Source: a virus
Reading direction: 5' to 3' (one strand)
IMG/VR virus record: IMGVR_UViG_3300037358_000021
Coordinates: 1 to 22,737 of that record
Length of the DNA: 22,737 nt
Position numbers and translations under genes: made by a program. The notes beneath the pieces are model-generated. The model saw nothing but the letters and a program-made list of their open reading frames with translations. It searched no databases and was not told where the DNA came from. Positions 1 through 7,276 of the stretch are shown in pieces. The first letter of the stretch is position 1. Every line of letters starts with the position of its first letter.

Positions 1-1561
1 TGACAATTGCTTGACCTTGTTTATCCTGGGACAGCCAATAAATCGACAAGTCCTGACGAGCAATCGAATATTTCGCGACGCATCCATGCTCAATAAACAC
101 ACCCGGAAATATCTGGAATGTAAAATCAGCAGCGCCTGCATTAAACCAGATCTCGCTCGTTTGAGTTCCGATCAACCAAACATATAGATCGCAAACAATT
201 ATAGTTTGGATGGGGTCTGGATAACCAGACTTAGTAGCGAAGTCGAGAGGATCAAATGCCATTCCTCCAATAGTGGAAACAGTATAAGTAAATCCAGTGC
301 CAGCAATAGCTGCCAGTGTGTACGTGGCACCACTACCCCCACCCACTTCCGTCACTACCCAATTATAATAGGGGTAGCCAGGAAGTCCGAGCACATCATT
401 AACAGCATAGCCCTGGCCAGTAGTTGTTATTACGATTGCTGCCACTAGGGTAGATTCAAATAATGTCACGTTCACAGTAGCTATTGCGCCCGTGCCATAA
501 CTGCTTATATTTGTTAGAACTATTCCAAAATAACTACCTACACCAGTTATGAAGCCTGGATTCCCTCCATTAAAAAGATACCCATTGCCTGTGAATCCGC
601 TCACGATAGCTCCCCCACCTATAAGGGGCGTCAGCACGTCACCTACCTGATATCCAGTTCCAGAAAAAGCGGGCACAACAGCAGTTACAACATTCCCTGC
701 AACTGTGACATTTGCAGTGATTCCAGTGCCGCTGCCTCCTGACATAGGAGCATTTGTATATGTTCCATTGGTATAGCCTGAGCCTGCTGCTGATATAATT
801 CCACTATAATTGCCGCCAGGAAGTGCTCCTGAAAGCACATCTCCAGGAACATAATTAATACCCATCGTGGTGATTGCCACATTCGAAATTACATTATTTG
901 TGACTGTCAGGGTAGCAACAACACCAGTTCCCGCACCTCCAGTTAAGGCAATATCAATAAATGTTCCGTTGGGATAACCTGACCCACCAGAAGTAACAGA
1001 CCCCGAATCAATTGATCCGAAAACTCCCGTAAGCATATTGAAGTCCGGAACACTGAGAGAAATATACCACTCATTAGTGCCTGGAACATTGAATATAAAA
1101 AATGTCTGATCATACTCAACACGATCGGCACCTTGATAATTAGGATCAGTGATTACCGCAAAAGTATTTGTGGAAAGTTGTATCGCATAACCAGTTGTTG
1201 TGCCATCCACTAGGATCATCACCACACCGTTGTCTGCCATATAGACAACAGGAGCGGCGGACAACGTTGCCATTGTCCCGATATTCGTCAGTGTGTATCC
1301 TAAAGTTGTATTTCCAGTGATAAGGTAAACATTCGTACCAATCACCCCATAAACTTGTCCGGTACTCGCCGTGTATAAGCACCGCCAGGGAACTTCGTTA
1401 AGAGAATCCTTGGTGAGATAAATACTGCCGGGAGTCAGGTAATGAGTATAGGGAACCGGCGAACCTTGTGGATTCTTTTCAGGAAATAAATTTACGCAGC
1501 GTTGAGCATCGGCGATTAAATTATTAGCTGAGTACGCACCGCTAGTGAGAGGTATTAACAC
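1..1561 (-). CDS. P22 gp10-like tail hub / packaged-DNA stabilization protein (3' end outside window)
   Basis: I translated 520 codons on the minus strand without a stop; the frame runs off the left edge. It starts with GTG directly after an in-frame TAA, with a GAGAGG Shine-Dalgarno about 11 bases upstream and 15 bases after the preceding gene. The N-terminus (SANNLIADAQRCVNLFPEKN, then YLTPG near residue 42) and the segment around 468-520 (SEIWFNAGAADFTFQIFPG, then IYWLSQDKQG) resemble P22 gp10-type tail accessory proteins. These close the portal channel after DNA packaging and form the tail hub. Residues of about 183-432 look like an insertion of glycine-rich beta repeats with the pattern GSGYxxGxY...GGxGTG...VTV...GxGY..GDVL, starting near 193, 260 and 324. 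Placement after gp4-like and virion genes fits. The family assignment is from memory of motifs, not a search. Confidence 0.78.
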   Translation of the reverse strand, partial: MLIPLTSGAYSANNLIADAQRCVNLFPEKNPQGSPVPYTHYLTPGSIYLTKDSLNEVPWRCLYTASTGQVYGVIGTNVYLITGNTTLGYTLTNIGTMATLSAAPVVYMADNGVVMILVDGTTTGYAIQLSTNTFAVITDPNYQGADRVEYDQTFFIFNVPGTNEWYISLSVPDFNMLTGVFGSIDSGSVTSGGSGYPNGTFIDIALTGGAGTGVVATLTVTNNVISNVAITTMGINYVPGDVLSGALPGGNYSGIISAAGSGYTNGTYTNAPMSGGSGTGITANVTVAGNVVTAVVPAFSGTGYQVGDVLTPLIGGGAIVSGFTGNGYLFNGGNPGFITGVGSYFGIVLTNISSYGTGAIATVNVTLFESTLVAAIVITTTGQGYAVNDVLGLPGYPYYNWVVTEVGGGSGATYTLAAIAGTGFTYTVSTIGGMAFDPLDFATKSGYPDPIQTIIVCDLYVWLIGTQTSEIWFNAGAADFTFQIFPGVFIEHGCVAKYSIARQDLSIYWLSQDKQGQAIV

Positions 1562-1576
1562 TTATGTTGATTCCTC

Positions 1577-2272
1577 TCAAGATGTTTTCGTTGCCCAATT
1601 ATAAATGTTACTGGGAAAAATTGATTTGTGTTTGATTCGTTCGATTAGGGCAGCGGCTTCTTCAGCTTTCCATTTCTCAAACACTTGCTGATCTTGGATA
1701 CGCTTAGATTCACCCGCTGAATAGGTGATGTCTTTAGGAGCCTTCCCAGCTAGATAATGTTTGTGCTCGGTCATGACGTCATCGCAAAAAACTCTTAGGC
1801 CACATTCACGAGCGAGGAGTTCTTGTACATCATCGTGATACCAATGCCAAAGTCCCGGTAACGCCCACCAACCACACTCCCGAATAAGATCACCACCGAC
1901 GGTCACATAAGAATGAATTCTTTTTTGAGACTGCCATCCTTCGTTGCCATGAGAAATTTTCCATCCACCAGCGGCTTCGGACAGCCTCTTTTCCCAATTG
2001 GTTGAGTAAGTGTACTCGTCGTCGCAAATAAGTCCGTAAAACGGTTCATCAGGAAAACGCTTAAAGCACTCATTCATTGCCCCGCAGACACCAATATTTT
2101 CTCGAGAAGAAACTCCATGCCAATTATTAGGCAATTTTATCTTCGCGTATTCATCCATACGATCGCGACCATTAACCCAGAGTAGTCCGGTGCCGGTGCA
2201 GCCTACCTTATTGATCTGGTCAATAACAGCTTGGCATTGCTCGGGACGATTATAGGAGGGAAGGAACCACAT
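1577..2272 (-). CDS. Glycosyltransferase-like protein (GT-A type, phage)
   Basis: 231 residues, ATG start with a GGGAGG Shine-Dalgarno 5 bases upstream. The N-terminus MWFLPSYNRPEQCQ resembles the start of GT2-type glycosyltransferases, where a beta strand followed by S-x-N-R-P opens the nucleotide-sugar fold. An acidic cluster at about residues 82-86 (GLICDDEYTYS) lies where the metal-binding DxD motif is expected, and a second acidic stretch (YHDDVQELLARECGLRVFCDD) follows at about 144-165. It ends 15 bases before the gp10-like gene and follows a methyltransferase by 11 bases. With the two genes further upstream it forms a sugar-modification cassette inside the tail-gene region. Sugar donor and target are unknown; modification of virion protein is an inference. 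It is clearly diverged from the next two glycosyltransferase genes. Confidence 0.6.
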   Translation of the reverse strand: MWFLPSYNRPEQCQAVIDQINKVGCTGTGLLWVNGRDRMDEYAKIKLPNNWHGVSSRENIGVCGAMNECFKRFPDEPFYGLICDDEYTYSTNWEKRLSEAAGGWKISHGNEGWQSQKRIHSYVTVGGDLIRECGWWALPGLWHWYHDDVQELLARECGLRVFCDDVMTEHKHYLAGKAPKDITYSAGESKRIQDQQVFEKWKAEEAAALIERIKHKSIFPSNIYNWATKTS

Positions 2273-2283
2273 AACCGCCTCCC

Positions 2284-2949
2284 TTAATTCTTATGATAGA
2301 TAAATGCATAACCTGACCAACCATAGGTAAACCAGATTTCACACTTAGTTGCGATAGTTTCTAGAAAGGCTCTTCGCTCACCAAAATTATTGGCGGCCTC
2401 ATTATTATTGAAGTCATCGAACAAAACTACGGCACCGTTGCTTAGTAGCGGCGCTGTAGTTTGTAATACTGTCTTCGTTGATTCGTATAAATCACAATCA
2501 ATATGTAGCACAGAAATTGATTGAGGAAGATTCGTAGAGTTTATTAAAGTATCCTGATAGAATCCCTTAATAAACTCTGCTTGATTTGGAATCACTTGTT
2601 GAAGAATGCTGCGAAGATTAGGAAGAGTATTTTCTTCTACCCGACAGTCGCCTTCTTTCCAATGGCCTTCTAGTACTTCTCTACAATTTGCATCTCCGCC
2701 AGAAGGTTTAGGAAATCCTTCCCAGGAATCAAAGAGATACATTTTACGTTTATCTGAATATTCACGAAGGATCTTGGCAAAAATAGAAGCGGTTAGTCCG
2801 CGATACGTTCCGAATTCAGCGATATCGCCCTTGATGTTACAGAATCGCGTGTATTCAATTATTCTCCGGAACGGCTCGGAATAAATTTCGATCATCCGTT
2901 GCGGACTCATCCCAGGTGGAATATCAAATTGTATCTGGGCAGTGCTCAT
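2284..2949 (-). CDS. TylF/MycF-like SAM-dependent methyltransferase
   Basis: 221 residues from the ATG that overlaps the upstream stop as ATGA. An upstream in-frame start at 3009 exists but would overlap the previous gene by 64 bases, so the coupled start is preferred. The sequence has the marks of the macrocin O-methyltransferase (TylF) family of class I methyltransferases: a SAM-binding segment GDIAEFGTYRGLTA near residues 41-54, YLFDSWEGFPKP near 71-82, the strand VLHIDCDLYEST near 148-159, and VVLFDDFNN near 174-182. The paired acidic residues in the last two segments match the metal-binding aspartates of TylF and MycF. Family members often methylate sugar hydroxyls, which fits the flanking glycosyltransferase genes. 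The actual substrate is not visible. It may instead act on a small molecule or a host glycan. Confidence 0.75.
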   Translation of the reverse strand: MSTAQIQFDIPPGMSPQRMIEIYSEPFRRIIEYTRFCNIKGDIAEFGTYRGLTASIFAKILREYSDKRKMYLFDSWEGFPKPSGGDANCREVLEGHWKEGDCRVEENTLPNLRSILQQVIPNQAEFIKGFYQDTLINSTNLPQSISVLHIDCDLYESTKTVLQTTAPLLSNGAVVLFDDFNNNEAANNFGERRAFLETIATKCEIWFTYGWSGYAFIYHKN

Positions 2950-3572
2950 TTTATATAATACGTATGAGAACCAAGGTGGCCAATTTGCATGGAAAGTTCC
3001 ATGTCGCACAAGGATTCATATCCGGCTTTGCGGGTGGTCTCACACCAATACTCATCTTCTTGCATTATCTCGTCGCTGTCGGGCTTTGTCGGATCCATCA
3101 TCCAACGGGGAGGATCAGCAAAGTATGGTTTGCGAAGTTTCTCAAAGACTTCCATTTTAGTTAAATGAAAGGGAAATCCTACGAGTCTCATGGGCACAAG
3201 TTTCTGGTAGGGCTGCAATGCGTTGCGATCCATCGGTTCCGCCACAGGGCTACGATCAATCCCAGCGCGGCGACTCGTGGTGGCGCAGACAATAGGCTTA
3301 TCGTGAGCAAGAAGAGGTTCTAATGCGGAAGGGGCGAAAATACTATCTGCATCAATTTGCAGTAAGTGCGTTGCCTGAAATTCTTTGGCCTTTTCTACTA
3401 ACATATTCCGGTTACGAGAAATCACGGAACCAACTGCCTGAACTTTACCCACTTGAATTCCGACGCGAGTAGAATGTGCCAATAATTCCCACAAGCAATT
3501 CTGGAAATGGACATTAGTGTATTCCGGTTGCGGAATACCAACACAAACACGAATTCCGGTATAATCAGGCAA
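2946..3572 (-). CDS. GT-A glycosyltransferase-like protein
   Basis: 208 residues. The start is TTG at 3572, chosen because an AAGGA Shine-Dalgarno lies 7 bases upstream and no ATG is close. Recognisable elements are RNRNMLVEKA near residue 54, the DxD-type metal motif in LLQIDADSIF near 71-80, MRLVGFPFHLTKMEVF near 127-142, an acidic EDEYWC segment near 172, and a C-terminal IGHLGSHTYYIK. The order matches phage glycosyltransferases in which DxD holds the metal and sugar nucleotide. It is a paralog of the gene just upstream (same RNRN/FNRN, DxD, FADPPR/FAEPPR, EDEY and IGH blocks). The two are separated by three bases, so a tandem duplication is likely. The stop overlaps the following methyltransferase start. 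Donor sugar and acceptor are unknown. Confidence 0.68.
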   Translation of the reverse strand: MPDYTGIRVCVGIPQPEYTNVHFQNCLWELLAHSTRVGIQVGKVQAVGSVISRNRNMLVEKAKEFQATHLLQIDADSIFAPSALEPLLAHDKPIVCATTSRRAGIDRSPVAEPMDRNALQPYQKLVPMRLVGFPFHLTKMEVFEKLRKPYFADPPRWMMDPTKPDSDEIMQEDEYWCETTRKAGYESLCDMELSMQIGHLGSHTYYIK

Positions 3573-3575
3573 ATT

Positions 3576-4244
3576 CTATTCCTTAGTCGGTTTCATTATG
3601 TTGAAAGTCTTAGCACCACGGTGGCCAATATTGGTAGAAAGATTTATATCACAATAAACATCGTAGCCTGCCTCAATCGCGCGAAAGCAGAAATATTCAT
3701 CCTCGGGCATAAGGCTTCCGGTGTCGTCAACTTCCATCATTGCTCTCGGAGGCTCGGCGAACCAAGGCTTCGTGAGTTTGCGAAATACATCCATCTTAAT
3801 AAGCATGAACGGCATGCCCAAAAGGCGCATCTTCACGGGGGGCGAAGGAATCTGGAGCCTGGAACCGTCTAACGTATCGCCAATCGCACTATCTTGTTCA
3901 TCATCGCGTTTAGAGGCCGTTGCTCCAACGATGTCAAGATTATGTGCAATGAGCACATCACCCGCCCAAGGGGGGAAGATCATGTCTGAATCGATGAACA
4001 AAATATGAGTCGCCGTTGTTTTAAGGGCGAGCTCAACTAAAAGATTCCGGTTAAATGCAATTCGACAACTGGACGTATTTATCATATTGCAAATATGATA
4101 CGAACCATTTTGACTCTTATGGTTCAAAAGGCTCATCACAAAATTAACGTTGACGAATTCGCCAGAAGGGAATACTACCGCTACACGGGGGATTTGATTT
4201 TCCGATGCAGCTGGGACAAGCGGTATTGTTTCAATCAACAACAC
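3576..4244 (-). CDS. GT-A glycosyltransferase-like protein, paralog of the next gene downstream
   Basis: 222 residues. The nominal start is GTG at 4244, but no convincing Shine-Dalgarno precedes it, and the paralog begins about 17 residues later, so the true start could be internal. The core shows FNRNLLVELALKTTATH, a DxD motif in ILFIDSDMIFPP near residue 82-93, MRLLGMPFMLIKMDVF, WFAEPPRAMM, PEDEYFCFRAIEAGYD and a C-terminal NIGHRGAKTF. These blocks align one for one with the gene at 2946-3572. The protein probably binds a nucleotide sugar through the DxD and a divalent metal. It lies 37 bases after the tandem virion-protein pair, which makes those proteins possible glycosylation targets, but that is inference from position only. 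Confidence 0.68.
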   Translation of the reverse strand: MLLIETIPLVPAASENQIPRVAVVFPSGEFVNVNFVMSLLNHKSQNGSYHICNMINTSSCRIAFNRNLLVELALKTTATHILFIDSDMIFPPWAGDVLIAHNLDIVGATASKRDDEQDSAIGDTLDGSRLQIPSPPVKMRLLGMPFMLIKMDVFRKLTKPWFAEPPRAMMEVDDTGSLMPEDEYFCFRAIEAGYDVYCDINLSTNIGHRGAKTFNIMKPTKE

Positions 4245-4281
4245 ATATTAGGCAGATTCAAAGAAAAATTAAATCACTTTC

Positions 4282-5007
4282 TTAATTTACGCCGAAGATG
4301 CTGTAATTATAAGTTGAAGTGTCATTAGCAGTTCCCACAACGGTGAAGTAGACACCAGCCGATATTGTAGTTAGGTGAGGCTGCGCACCGACCGCACTTT
4401 GGGCGGTGTTAAGACTAATCGCCACAGTATCAGTAATCGCAATTGTGGTATTAGTCACCGTTACGGCAGTTGCACCGTTCAGGTTGAATGTGCCTGCGCG
4501 GCCTGCGCCGGTTGCGCTTGCCTTTTGGACAAAGCCTGTGCCGACCAAAGTTTCAGTGATATTGCCGGCAAAGCTGCCAGCCACACCTACATCGCCCGTA
4601 AACCATGCACCGCCTTTGGCAGAATTAAATAAGGCACTTGCTCCCACTGGGAGAGCAAGGGCGGTGGATCCCGCAACGCCGTTAATTGTATCCGAGCTAC
4701 CCTGTGCTCCATAAATGGATAAAGAATTTGCGCCATTATTTATAACTATCGTAAATTGATAGGGAACATTTGGACCTCCCGTAGAAAGCGGAAGATTAAC
4801 TCCCGTGCTGGCAGTCACCGTGTCAACTTCATTATAAACAGAATTTAACTGAGTGGCCGTTGCCTGGGTTGTGCCTGCGGCCACAATTCCATAAGTTGAA
4901 GAAGAATTATTCATGTTATAAATGGAACTGGCAATCTGTGCGGCATCAGCAAGACGAAATGAGGGATCGAGCTTAATGAGTGGATTTGGCTTAGTTGTGG
5001 CAACCAT
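4282..5007 (-). CDS. Beta-rich virion protein, tandem paralog (decoration or fibre type)
   Basis: 241 residues, ATG with GGAG 9 bases upstream. Composition is rich in Ala, Gly, Ser, Thr and Asn with few charged residues, typical of extended beta-structured phage surface proteins. It shares long blocks with the gene directly upstream: GIVAAGTTQATATQLNS near residue 39, ASTGVNLP near 67, a GNITET segment near 148, a TNTT.AITD strand and a terminal ISAGVYFTVVGTA...YNY..GVN. The two genes are one base apart. Neither has a known catalytic motif. Position between the gp4-like adaptor and gp10-like hub suggests a head decoration or tail component. I cannot assign a precise role. Confidence 0.6.
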   Translation of the reverse strand: MVATTKPNPLIKLDPSFRLADAAQIASSIYNMNNSSSTYGIVAAGTTQATATQLNSVYNEVDTVTASTGVNLPLSTGGPNVPYQFTIVINNGANSLSIYGAQGSSDTINGVAGSTALALPVGASALFNSAKGGAWFTGDVGVAGSFAGNITETLVGTGFVQKASATGAGRAGTFNLNGATAVTVTNTTIAITDTVAISLNTAQSAVGAQPHLTTISAGVYFTVVGTANDTSTYNYSIFGVN

Positions 5008-5008
5008 A

Positions 5009-5761
5009 TTAATTTACTCCAATCATTGTGTAGTTATAGAGAGAAGTATCACTGGCAGTTCCCACCACTGTGAAGTAGACACCAGCAGATATTGTCGAAA
5101 CGTGGGGAACCGCACCAACAGTACCAGAGGGGGTATTAACGCTGAACCCGATAAAGTCTGTAATCGCCACCGTTGTATTAGTGACCGTCACCGCTGTTGC
5201 TCCATTAAGAGTGAAAGATCCAGCCCTCGCAGTTCCTGCGCCAGACTTCTGAACGAAGCCAGAACCGACAGTTGTTTCTGTGATATTTCCAGCAGCACCA
5301 ATAGTAGTTGCAGTTAGTGCACCAAAGGCAGCAGCTGCACCAGCACCTGTGGGACTAAACCATGCGCCAACTTTGGTAGTAAAGTACATGACGCTCGAAC
5401 CCGCTGCCTGTGTAACACCAGTTGCGCCAGCCGTTCCATTAATAGTATCGCTCTGACTTTGAGCAGAATAAACAGTCAACGTATTCGCACCATTATTTGT
5501 GACAAAGCAAAATTGGCAAGGAGTAGAATGCTTTCCGCCCGAATAGGGGAGATTGACACCAGTGCTCGCGGCAACTGTGTCAACCTGATTGAGCAAGGAA
5601 TTTAATTGAGTGGCAGTCGCCTGAGTAGTCCCAGCGGCAACGATACCGTAAGTAGAAAGGCCGGAATTCATGTATAAAAGTCCGTTGCGGATATAGCCCA
5701 TATCTGCAAGGCGGTAGCCGCCATCACTCGGTGCAAGTTCAATTGGTTTAGTGGTCGACAT
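5009..5761 (-). CDS. Beta-rich virion protein, first of a tandem paralog pair
   Basis: 250 residues, ATG preceded by AGGAG at 8 bases. It is Ala/Gly/Ser/Thr-rich with short beta-prone strands and no enzyme motif. Its N-terminus (IELAPSDGGYRLADMGYIRN) and C-terminus (SAGVYFTVVGTASDTSLYNY) match the downstream neighbour closely, while a segment around residues 130-155 (GAGAAAAFGALTATTIGAAG) is longer here. The pair probably arose by duplication and then drifted. The C-terminal ISAGVYFTVVGTA pattern resembles phage structural proteins annotated only as hypothetical. A decoration or fibre role is inferred from composition and context. Confidence 0.6.
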   Translation of the reverse strand: MSTTKPIELAPSDGGYRLADMGYIRNGLLYMNSGLSTYGIVAAGTTQATATQLNSLLNQVDTVAASTGVNLPYSGGKHSTPCQFCFVTNNGANTLTVYSAQSQSDTINGTAGATGVTQAAGSSVMYFTTKVGAWFSPTGAGAAAAFGALTATTIGAAGNITETTVGSGFVQKSGAGTARAGSFTLNGATAVTVTNTTVAITDFIGFSVNTPSGTVGAVPHVSTISAGVYFTVVGTASDTSLYNYTMIGVN

Positions 5762-5794
5762 TGGTTGGTCTCCTGTTAATTAATGGATAGATGG

Positions 5795-6517
5795 TTAGTA
5801 AAAAGTGTCGCTGAAAACATTGTATAATCCCGGACGAATCAAGTCAGTCGGGATACGCAATCTTGGTATTTGAACATTCGCGTTTCTAATTACATTCAAT
5901 GCATCTTTTGCTAAACCAATCATTGCCGGATCTGGCGGAAGCTGGTATGCCTGCCGAAGCCTCACAGCCAAGTTATACTTAAGAGCGGCCATATATTCCA
6001 ATGGCAGATTTATTGTTTGTGATAGAGAAGTGAACTGATTTAGTGTCTGCTTCACCGTTAAGTGAATCTCATAGATTGATGCTAACGGAAGAGGCCACGG
6101 ATATGCTAGTCCTGTTGGGAAATTAGAATCATAAAATAAATATTGCGGAAATGTGGTAAGTTGTTTAAGCGCAATTCTATTATAGTCTTCCCTCGCCTCA
6201 ATTATCTCCAATGGATAGTCAATTTGGTTAGGTTGACTTTGAATCATTTGACGGAAGAAGGCGGATTCAATTCGATCGGGGCGTGGATTAATATTGAAAT
6301 TTCCACCAGGTCCAACTGTGTACGATTGAGCACCAGTGCTCGTGTACGCATAGTCAACTAAATCATAAATCAACCAACGCTTGCGCTGCCACTGTCCCAA
6401 CATATCCTGAAGATCGTAGTATGCATCATTCGTATCTTCAGCCAGCGCAGTTTGTCCAACACCCAACACGCCGCTCTTCTTCAGCGCAGCGCGGATAATA
6501 TCCTGAGGAGTGGTCAT
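5795..6517 (-). CDS. P22 gp4-like head-to-tail adaptor / tail accessory factor
   Basis: 240 residues. The N-terminus MTTPQDIIRAALKKSGVLGV, followed by DLQDMLGQWQRKRWLIYDLV near residues 36-55 and YTVGPGGNFNINPRPDRIES near 66-85, is the characteristic order of P22 tail accessory factor gp4-like adaptors. The C-terminal half carries the helical block YMAALKYNLAVRLRQAYQLP near 175-194. Such proteins bind under the portal ring after packaging and prepare the site for the gp10-type hub, whose gene lies downstream in the same direction. The Shine-Dalgarno is AGGGCG, 8 bases before ATG, and lies inside the 3' arm of a small hairpin (see 6528-6552). Length agrees with other gp4-like adaptors that lack a large C-terminal extension. 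Confidence 0.82.
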   Translation of the reverse strand: MTTPQDIIRAALKKSGVLGVGQTALAEDTNDAYYDLQDMLGQWQRKRWLIYDLVDYAYTSTGAQSYTVGPGGNFNINPRPDRIESAFFRQMIQSQPNQIDYPLEIIEAREDYNRIALKQLTTFPQYLFYDSNFPTGLAYPWPLPLASIYEIHLTVKQTLNQFTSLSQTINLPLEYMAALKYNLAVRLRQAYQLPPDPAMIGLAKDALNVIRNANVQIPRLRIPTDLIRPGLYNVFSDTFY

Positions 6518-6527
6518 TAATGGTTCG

Positions 6528-6552
6528 CCCTATTTATTTCTAATGAATAGGG
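6528..6552 (-). promoter_or_regulatory. Hairpin covering the ribosome-binding site of the gp4-like gene
   Basis: CCCTATT and AATAGGG form a 7-bp stem with an 11-base loop. On the minus-strand transcript the 3' arm overlaps the AGGGCG Shine-Dalgarno of the gene starting at 6517, so it could limit translation unless opened by ribosomes or a protein. There is no U tract after it, so it is not a normal terminator. AT-rich content makes it weak. Confidence 0.35.
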
Positions 6553-6570
6553 TGAAGCATCCCTATCCTA

Positions 6571-7092
6571 TTATTTATTCAACTTTGCTTCAGCCTCTGC
6601 GATATACTTCTTCAACCTCGGGATGCCCCAAAGTTTGGAGGCAGGAATTCCCAGGGACTTGGCCTTGTCGATGAGAGAATCCTTATCATCCTCATCGGTT
6701 TCGGCATGGGCTTCGTCTATCGCGGTCTGCTCATCCTCGGGCGGAAGATTATCTTCAGCAGGAAGATTGTCGATGGCTTCTTCGGCTTCCTGAATCGCTG
6801 CGCGAATCTTGGCAAGTGACCACTTACGATTAATGGGCACTTCAAGTTCGCGGGCGCGGGAAATTAAAGTTTCGCGTATTGGATCAAATGTGGCCAAACT
6901 CACTGTATTCTCCGGTGGTAACGCATCGGCGGCTGCCTTAAGCCTCCCGAGCACCTCGTCCTCCTCCTTCTTATTCTGGACAATCTCATACTGCCCATGA
7001 GCGCCTGTGTGAATCAACTTAGGGAACTCGCGAAACACGTAAGGGGGAAAATCCATCAATGCGTAAACGCCGCCGTAGTTCTGTTTGGCCAT
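6571..7092 (-). CDS. Phage protein with two HeH/LEM-like repeats
   Basis: 173 residues from ATG at 7092, chosen because GGAG lies 9 bases upstream; an ATG at 7098 is too close to that site. The N-terminal third (AKQNYGGVYALMDFPPYVF) resembles a phage structural or assembly protein, but I cannot name it. Two related helix-extended-loop-helix segments follow: LISRARELEVPINRKWSLAK near residues 77-96, and LIDKAKSLGIPASKLWGIPR near 140-159, each ending in a K/R-x-x-I-x-E-A-E tail. They are separated by a very acidic linker of about 45 residues. HeH/LEM or SAP-like folds often bind nucleic acid or protein partners. The gene lies just downstream of the capsid terminator and carries the repeated 25-base hairpin in its leader. 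Confidence 0.55.
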   Translation of the reverse strand: MAKQNYGGVYALMDFPPYVFREFPKLIHTGAHGQYEIVQNKKEEDEVLGRLKAAADALPPENTVSLATFDPIRETLISRARELEVPINRKWSLAKIRAAIQEAEEAIDNLPAEDNLPPEDEQTAIDEAHAETDEDDKDSLIDKAKSLGIPASKLWGIPRLKKYIAEAEAKLNK

Positions 7093-7116
7093 AAACATAA
7101 TCTCCAATAATTAGAA

Positions 7117-7141
7117 TGCCCAGTGAAAGCACTGGTACTTT
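7117..7141 (-). repeat. 25-base exact repeat, copy 1, forming a leader hairpin
   Basis: This 25-base sequence is identical to 11442-11466. On the minus strand it contains CCAGTG CTTT CACTGG, a perfect 6-bp stem with a 4-base loop. It lies 24 bases before the ATG at 7092, just upstream of the Shine-Dalgarno. No run of U follows, so it is not a simple terminator. A shared transcript-leader element or protein-binding hairpin is likely; a hairpin promoter is an alternative. Confidence 0.7.
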
Positions 7142-7146
7142 TAAAA

Positions 7147-7179
7147 TTGATCCGACTTATTTTAATTGACCCGGATCAA
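7147..7179 (-). promoter_or_regulatory. Inverted repeat between capsid and HeH gene
   Basis: TTGATCCG and CGGATCAA form an 8-bp inverted repeat with a 17-base spacer. On the minus strand the second arm is followed by TTTTAAAA, so it could be a weak terminator, or an operator for transcription of the gene at 7092. No clear -35/-10 promoter pair with correct spacing was found in this gap. Confidence 0.3.
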
Positions 7180-7221
7180 ATCAATGGCGAGTCCGGAAGG
7201 ACCACACACCCCACCTCATTC

Positions 7222-7261
7222 AGACAAAGAAATGCCCAGGAGGAACGAGGAACTCCTGGGC
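7222..7261 (+). terminator. GC-rich hairpin near the capsid gene 3' end (direction uncertain)
   Basis: GCCCAGGAG (7234-7242) pairs perfectly with CTCCTGGGC (7253-7261) around a 10-base loop. The hairpin lies 15 bases outside the low-coordinate end of the capsid gene, which is its 3' side. Read on the minus strand, the stem is followed by ATTTCTTTG, a short U-rich tract, so it most likely ends capsid transcription on the minus strand even though the symmetric stem could be read either way. The 9-bp GC-rich stem is the strongest terminator-like structure in this part. Confidence 0.65.
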
Positions 7262-7276
7262 ACATTAGATTAGAAA

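Noticed and set aside
206-448. Plus-strand ORF of 80 codons
   Set aside because: Antisense to the gp10-like gene; low-complexity Ser/Asn composition, no ribosome site, no domain.
685-1382. Three separate minus-strand ORFs of 62-78 codons
   Set aside because: They are out-of-frame shadows of the uninterrupted gp10-like frame 1-1561.
3507-4328. Plus-strand ORFs of 77-121 codons opposite the glycosyltransferases
   Set aside because: Antisense shadows, no Shine-Dalgarno, no domain, while the minus frames carry DxD motifs.
7117-7141. CCAGTG hairpin as a Rho-independent terminator
   Set aside because: Stem only 6 bp, no U tract on the minus strand, and both copies stand just before ribosome sites, so a leader function is preferred.
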